Assembly: GCF_000346465.2 (NCBI RefSeq)
Contig: NC_034016.1
Location: forward strand, 21,444,442 to 21,508,441
Reading direction: 5' to 3'
Length of the DNA stretch: 64,000 nt
DNA from: Prunus persica
Lineage: Eukaryota > Streptophyta > Magnoliopsida > Rosales > Rosaceae
Position 1 is the first letter of the stretch. Each line of letters opens with the position of its first letter. The notes beneath the pieces were generated by a model that worked only from the letters and a program-made list of their open reading frames with translations, was not told the origin of the DNA and did no database searches. This document shows positions 57,639 to 64,000 of this stretch, one piece after another. Position numbers and translations under genes: made by a program.

Positions 57639-57738
57639 AGAAATTACAATCCAGGGTTAGTCTCCTAAGGAGTAGATTACCCTGGATTGTAAGGCATCAT
57701 CAAAATCCTAAGGAGACTAACCCTGGATTGTAATTTCT
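57639..57738. repeat. Short foldback (hairpin) element
   Basis: 32-bp arms, 57639-57670 and 57707-57738, are inverted copies with one mismatch. They are separated by 36 bp that carry a partial third copy (TACCCTGGATTGTAA). An RNA from here would fold into a near-perfect hairpin. Could be a MITE or a small-RNA precursor. No host gene overlaps it. Confidence 0.85.
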
Positions 57739-57739
57739 A

Positions 57740-60700
57740 CCCCACCTAAAAACATCATCCAGTTTAAATACTTTGGCTTTGGTGTGGTAAGTAATTTACA
57801 GAAACAAATTTGAGGGAGAGGCAGGAGCTCACACCTAAATTATGGCAAAAATTCATAGCCCACACCAAAATCACTATCCACAAAAAAACTTGAGAGAGAG
57901 AGAGGTAGAAGCAGACTCAATGAAGACCCAAAGATAAATCGTGGAACAGCTTCAATCGCCGTGGTGGTTTGTCGTCGCCGTCTGCCATCGCTGTTGCTGC
58001 CTGTCATCGCCGTCTACAACCCATAGTCGGTGGTTGTGATTGCCGTTGGGTGGTTTAGGGTTTAGGGTGGTTGCCGCCGGCGCTTCGGTGGAGTTAGTTG
58101 CAGAATTTTGGTCAGGACTAATAGTCCCTCATTTTCACATGGGTTTAGCTAAGAACACCTAAGAAGGTATTTTTGGTGGGCTTGGAATTACTAATCCCAC
58201 TTAATATTAGGACCAAGTGACATCAAACATGGGATTAACTTCCGGGAGACTTTGGAAAAGCCCAAAGGAGAGAGAAAAATTTTAAAAGAAGCCAAAATGG
58301 ACAAAATTGCCCTTATTTATTTTTTGATTTCCTAAAGAATCTTTTACATTTGCATGTCTTTGGTTTGAAAGTTGAGAGGTTTTTCTGTCTTTTTTGAAAA
58401 AGCTTTGGCTTTTTCCAAAAGTAAAAGTTTTTTTATGGGTAAAACCTAAATTTACTTTAACTTTTAGCCAAGCCAATCCAAGCCAAAGAGGTGTAACAAA
58501 CAAGCCCCAAGTGTTTAAAAACGTGATTATCTTTTTATGTATAAACATATCCCTCCTTTATTATCGCTTGTATAAAAGTAAACAATAAAAGGTGAAGGTT
58601 CTTAATTATTCGGGGCTCTGTTTGGTTTGAAGCTTTCAGCTCAGCCTCCTTTTCAACTTGAAAAGCAAGAAGAAAATAAATAAATAAATAAATAATCCAC
58701 CTCTCACTTCTTATTAATTCTTCAAGTTGATGTAGAACGCAAGGAGGAACATCGTGAAATCCAAACTACATACAACTTTACTCACCAATCAATATCATCT
58801 TTGGCATGATGTGTGTTTGTGGACCTGATTTTATAATATTTAATGATTTAATGATTGATCACAAAATCGTTTCATTTCGTTATAAAAAAGGAAAAAGAAA
58901 AGGCAAATAAAATAAAATTCCCTGTCTTGTGATTGCCTCAAACATATATATATATATATAAACCATAACCCACACCACATGGAAACAAATTATACAAACA
59001 CCAAACTCGCACCGCATATCCCCCCACAAGTTATATTGCGTGAGATTTTACTAAAAAAATCCCAAAAAGAATTTATGCTAACTTGCACAAGAAAACTCTG
59101 TCATGCAATTCCTTCTCATCCAAGAAACATGTAACAACTTATACAGGGGATATGTAATCATGGCTTCTTCTTTCATTTTTTTTTCTCTCTTTTTGAAGGA
59201 ATTAAAATTTATTTTGGTCTAAAACTTTAATTTTATTTATTTATTTATTACGCGTGCAGTAATTTAATTTAAGTCTTCTTTGCTTGGTGAATAAGTGTAA
59301 ATATTTTTGTGTAAATTTCGAATATAAAAAGGGAAAAGGAAAAACAGAAAAGGAATGAAATAAGATATATTGTTTTTAATCTAAGAAATAATGAGAGAGT
59401 TGTTGACCAGTGAGAATATCTGAAGCCTTGATTTATTATGCTGGGATTGCAATCCGCCACCTACCAGAGAATACAACATTGAAAGCTGACTCTGAGTATC
59501 CTCGAATCATTTCGACATTATTTTTTAAAATTATAATATCACTCATGGATTGGTATATAAACTTAAGAAACAAGCGACTTATGCACCAAACTAGTGTGTA
59601 CATGTGATGTGAGACAAACTAAAAATGTATTAACTATTTGATGATGGGTATGATTATATGGAGCAATTTCTTGATTTGTGAGTGAAGAATGTCCGTAATC
59701 ATGAACATAATCTAAATTCATTGTGTGAGGGTTTTGATTCCATGCATAGTGCTTGCAATGATTACATTCATATGATTACAAAAGCAACAAAATATACTTG
59801 TTTCGGTAGTTGTTTTGAGTGATCTTTATAATTCTGAGGCATCGGGATTAAGGGTATTCGTTGATTTGAAATCAATAAAATTTAATCAATCCGTGCTTGA
59901 TTATATGTAAATTAGATTGCGAGTTTTTCAATCCAATCCAAAGGATCCAATTGAAATTGAATTGGATAGTGAATTGTAATTTGTAATAACTAGAAAGATA
60001 TATTAAAACACATGAAACCATTATCATGAAATCTAAAGGCCATTGTTTTTTATTCTATAATGCATTACAAAAAAAATTTTAAAGAGCAATAGTATTTTGT
60101 TGATAAGAGGAATAGAAATAAGTACAAGCCACTATGATATTAAATATGAATAAATTTTTTTTGATGACCAAACGCAACAAATGAAATTATGCATCTGTCG
60201 TTTTGTTCCAATTGGATTGGATCTTTTTAATACTCTTCATAAGATCGACGTTGCCAAAAGATTACAATTCTGAAAATTGCCTATATGATTATTACCATAG
60301 GTTCACTCATGGTATGCTCCACATAAACCAATATACCACCTTATGACGTCTGCATCATTGGACCAGTCTTGCTTTCGCATGTATACATAATCATCATTAT
60401 AATTAATTACGATTGTGTGCTAATTCTATATTGATATTGATATTAGGCACCAAACAACAACCATAACAAAAGTAAGCTTACCAATCCTACCATCTACCCT
60501 AATTTTAAGTTCAACTGATTTGACTTTGGACACAAAGGTCAACATCACTATACATAATAGGCATATATGGTCAACTTTTATCACTAGTTCACAAGAATTC
60601 GATACCATGGAATTCGAACTCAAAAAAAAAAACCGATACCATAGAAATTAATCACAAAAAATATAAAACGGGACTAGTTTTTTATTCATTTAAAAATTTA

Positions 60701-61400
60701 CCAATTCGCACTAGGAATTAGAATAGGATACCAATTTTTGGTATTAATTAATAAGAATCCATGCTTTCTTCTCTAGCAATAAAAAGATTATGCTACGAAT
60801 ATGTAATATCCGATCATAGTAAGGATTTCCTGGTGATAATAAGCCTTGCAATGGAGACTTGCCTGTTTTGTTTTTGTTTTAATTGATATTTCCTTTTCGA
60901 AAAACTTCATTAACTTTCCAATAAAACAGTACACCTAGAAAAACTAGAAAATATAGGTCTTCCTAAGATGACACCGTTAAAACATTGCCTTAAAAAATCC
61001 ATAAAGAAAGAAAGTTTGGTGAAGAAAAAAAATACTCAACATCTCAATCAAACCAAAACTTATTCTACTCGTAACATTTTACCAATAAAACCAACGGCCT
61101 TTCTCACATCCCAAACTGCGCCAAAGATTAAGACTTTATATTTTATTATTTTATCAGAATGATTTTTGCTTACCATCTTTAATTAGAGATAAACATTACT
61201 ACCATCTTTGATTTTTGCTCAACTAGAACGAAGTAGTCTAAACTTTGGCTTAAGTGAATCCAAGTGTCAAAAAATCACACATGCTAGATTATCCAACATG
61301 GCACAATCCTAAAGGAGACCAAATCGGGGCTATATTTGACCAAATTAATCCCACGCACGGACCACATCCTGTTTTCTGCTCCACAGATACATAGGACCGA
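57740..61400. other. AT-rich intergenic region
   Basis: No gene recognised. Contains a short GCC-rich piece at about 57950-58080, TAAA repeats at about 58677-58695 and (TA)n at 58943-58961. 61400-62044 is leader, with a probable untranslated exon and intron, of the kinase gene that starts at 62045. Confidence 0.5.
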
Positions 61401-62044
61401 GAATTTCCTGTTGCCACATATATTTACAAAATTTTGCAATAATATACAAGAAAAAGGATTTGTGAATAGTTTCCCGGGGAACCTTGAAAAGGGAGACATC
61501 GTTGAAACGGTTAGAGTAATTCCGAATCCAAGTCCACCTTCTTCCAAATCTCTGCACACTTTCTCTCTCTTCCTCTGTTTTATTGCTCTGTTTGTGTATG
61601 AGAAGATTAAGAGAACCTTCACTCTTCAGTCTTTGTGGTATGCTCAACCTCACAGTTTCTCATCTTTTTCTATTAGTTTTGTTGGGTTTCTGTTTTGACA
61701 TCTAAGTTTGCACAGTTTCTGTTTGTGGGTTTGCCTCAATTAGTATTTGCATGTTAAAATAGAGCTTATATACCTTAACTCTGTTTATTGTTCTCTCTCT
61801 TTTGGGTTTCTTCAGTTTTTGTTTCTCTTATTGGGTTATACATCTTCTCTGGGTTTTCATGCATATGTTTCCTAGTTTTCCTCTAATTTTAAAACTTTCC
61901 TTAATGGGTTGCTTGCAATCCCTCTTTTGTTTAGGTTTCCTCTTACTCTTTCTGTTTTGATGGGCCATATATATGCAGAAAAGCACAGAGACGATTGGGT
62001 GAATTGAAATTTTTTGGAGTTTGGTAGGTTGTGATCTTTGAAAA

Positions 62045-64000
62045 ATGAAGGAAGATGTTGAGACGGACTCTCCCAAAGGAGTTCTTGAGGACTATTTTAG
62101 GAGTTCGGATTCTGAAACAAGCTTTTCCAAAGAGCCGACTGCGAACTCTGAAAATCACCAAATATCAAAACCAACTTCTCGGTGGCATGGACTTGTGCAA
62201 TTATTGAGAACTAAATCCAAGAAACCCATAGCCACAACAATGCATCCTCTCGTGAAATTCTCAAAAAGAATGAGCAGTAGTATGCGTGAGATTATAACGC
62301 CGAAGTTTCAGTCAGATATTGATGATATGTACCCTTTCAAGTCACCATGGAAGAACTTCTCCCTGTATGAGCTCCAGGCTGCCACCAAGTCTTTCAGCCA
62401 CGGTATGTAAACTTGTGCTGTGCTTCAAATTTCACATTTACTTTTATTTTTTCTTTTTCAGAATGCCAATTTTGGAAGAGTTAGTAAGTAATTTCACTGC
62501 ATAAATAATAGTTGTTTTTCTTGTTTTCGTATAGAAAATCAGATTGGAAAGGGGGGTTATGCTGAAGTTTACAAGGGCTGTCTACCAAATGGGCAACTTG
62601 TGGCAGTCAAACGGCTAACCCGGGGGACACCGGAAGAGATTACCGGGGACTTCTTAGCAGAGATTGGTATCATGGCTCACGTGAATCATCCAAATACTGC
62701 CAGGTTAATTGGGTATGGGGTTGAAGGAGGGATGCACTTGGTTCTGGAATTGTCTCCAAAAGGGAGCTTAGCTTCTGTGCTTTATGGTAAGTAAGCCCAC
62801 AGTTTTGATGCCATGCCATCATGCTTCTATTTTAATGTAACACAAAGTAAAACCAGCAGGTTTGTTTGTTTGTGCTGCGGCTTTTGCCCCACTTGTTCAT
62901 AAAAAAAGAAGAGTAAAACCAGCAGTGTGTTCCAGCTTATATATCTTCATCCTTGGTGAATATCCTGTTTACTGACTGACTTATTTATTTTATAGGTTCA
63001 AAGGAGAAGCTTGATTGGGGGATCAGGTATAAAATTGCATTAGGTGCAGGTAAGGGTTTACAATATCTTCATGAGGGCTGTCAAAGGAGAATTATCCACA
63101 GAGATATTAAGGCTGCAAATATTTTGCTAACAGAGGATTTTGAGGCCAAGGTACCCTTTTGAACTTGACATTCCGTAGCTTGAATGCCCTTGTTGTTGTA
63201 CTCTTTCTGCTTTTATTTATTTCTTTACAATTTACGCATAACGCAAATAATTATAATGCTGGGATGACTTTCATACAGATTTGTGACTTTGGTCTTGCAA
63301 AATGGCTACCAGAGAAATGGACTCACCACACTATATCAAAATTTGAGGGCACATTTGGGTATGTAAACCTTATAGTTGCCTCCTCTTCTATAATCCATCA
63401 AATACTTTAGCTAGCCTTAATCTGATATGTATTCATCACAATTCACAGCTATCTTGCTCCCGAGTTCCTACTGCACGGCATAGTAGATGAAAAAACTGAT
63501 GTTTTTGCCTATGGTGTGGTGCTGTTGGAACTAGTCACCGGACGCCGAGCACTAGATTACTCTCAGCAAAGCCTTGTTTTGTGGGTACGTTGTTTAGGAA
63601 TTTTCTTTCCCATTAGGATGTCCGCAACCAAATGGCGCTCACATTCGTTTAATATTCTCAAACAAGTCAAAACAAATGGATATTCATAATGCAGAATTTG
63701 TTTATGTATTTCACCAGGCAAAGCCCTTGCTGAAGAAGAATGAGGTTAAAAGCTTAGTCGATCCTTCTCTAAGAGATGAGTACAACACTCGGCAGATGAA
63801 TCTCGTATTGCTGGTTGCTTCTGCATGCATACAACAGTCCTCAATACGAAGGCCAAGTATGAATCAAGTATGTTCTGTTTGTTTCCTATAACCAATAAAC
63901 CAAAAGCTGTTGCTTATGAAGCTTTTGATAAGTTTCATAAGATTAAGCATGTAAAACAAGATGAGATGTTAATCATGGTGTTTTTAGGTGGTACAACTTT
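62045..64000 (+). CDS. RBK-type receptor-like cytosolic Ser/Thr kinase (RLCK VI), partial
   Basis: Exons 62045-62402, 62535-62786, 62996-63150, 63279-63358, 63449-63584, 63718-63867 and 63988 onward, all in phase. The gene continues past the window edge. The N-terminal 100 residues are hydrophilic with [20 protein letters not shown] and lack a signal peptide or membrane helix. The kinase domain starts at [14 protein letters not shown]. It has [50 protein letters not shown], and [20 protein letters not shown]. These are marks of RLCK class VI, some of which bind ROP GTPases. All catalytic residues seen so far are present; only the very C-terminus is missing. A likely 5'UTR intron lies at about 61637-62000. 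Confidence 0.88.

Overview
The window is nuclear DNA from a flowering plant. The genes contain many GT-AG introns in AT-rich DNA with CT, TA and GGA microsatellites, and the families are typical of eudicots (GH3, FANTASTIC FOUR, ERD6-like transporters, RLKs, PPR). The look is that of a woody rosid, possibly Rosaceae/Prunus, but that is inference. Nothing bacterial or viral was recognised.

Layout. (1) 1-8.7 kb is a rearranged segmental duplication. An apparently intact MBD4-like CW-zinc-finger/MBD gene (minus, 420-1909) is followed by an orphan copy of the promoter/5'UTR of the downstream RING gene, a MYG1 exon scrap, a PIEZO C-terminal scrap and a truncated second MBD4 copy. (2) 8.6-22.6 kb is an ordinary gene block: an RF298/RF4-like RING E3 ligase (9398-12371), tRNA-Ser(UGA), a DNase-I-like (EEP) protein, two tandem FAF-domain ORFs and a GH3 acyl-acid amido synthetase. 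(3) 22.8-38.9 kb is a tandem array of three intact 18-exon ERD6-like sugar transporters (all minus), with at least two decayed remnants and a phosphofructokinase exon scrap. (4) 40.9-42.9 kb holds an intron-less RKF3-type receptor kinase (minus). (5) 44.7-57.8 kb is a repeat and pseudogene graveyard: a CCTAGGCGGCC minisatellite, a PPR pseudogene, an RRP4 exosome pseudogene, a 7.34-kb Mutator-like element (48609-55952) with terminal inverted repeats and a perfect 9-bp target duplication that carries a pseudogenised intron-containing MED7, and an ABCC transporter NBD pseudogene between repeated copies of a module built on the palindrome GTATAGCCGCGCGGCTATAC. (6) 62.0 kb to the end holds the first seven coding exons of an RBK-type receptor-like cytoplasmic kinase that runs off the window.

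The most interesting region is 44.7-57.8 kb. The Pack-MULE carrying MED7 is supported at base level by its inverted ends and target-site duplication. It sits inside an older repeat whose end module recurs next to two other captured-looking gene fragments (RRP4, ABCC). The 1-8.7 kb duplication is also notable. It looks like a divergent gene pair (MBD4 / RING ligase) that was duplicated and then lost reciprocally, one gene from each copy.

Exon boundaries were derived by hand from GT/AG sites, reading phase and remembered family sequences. No alignment, expression or database check was possible.
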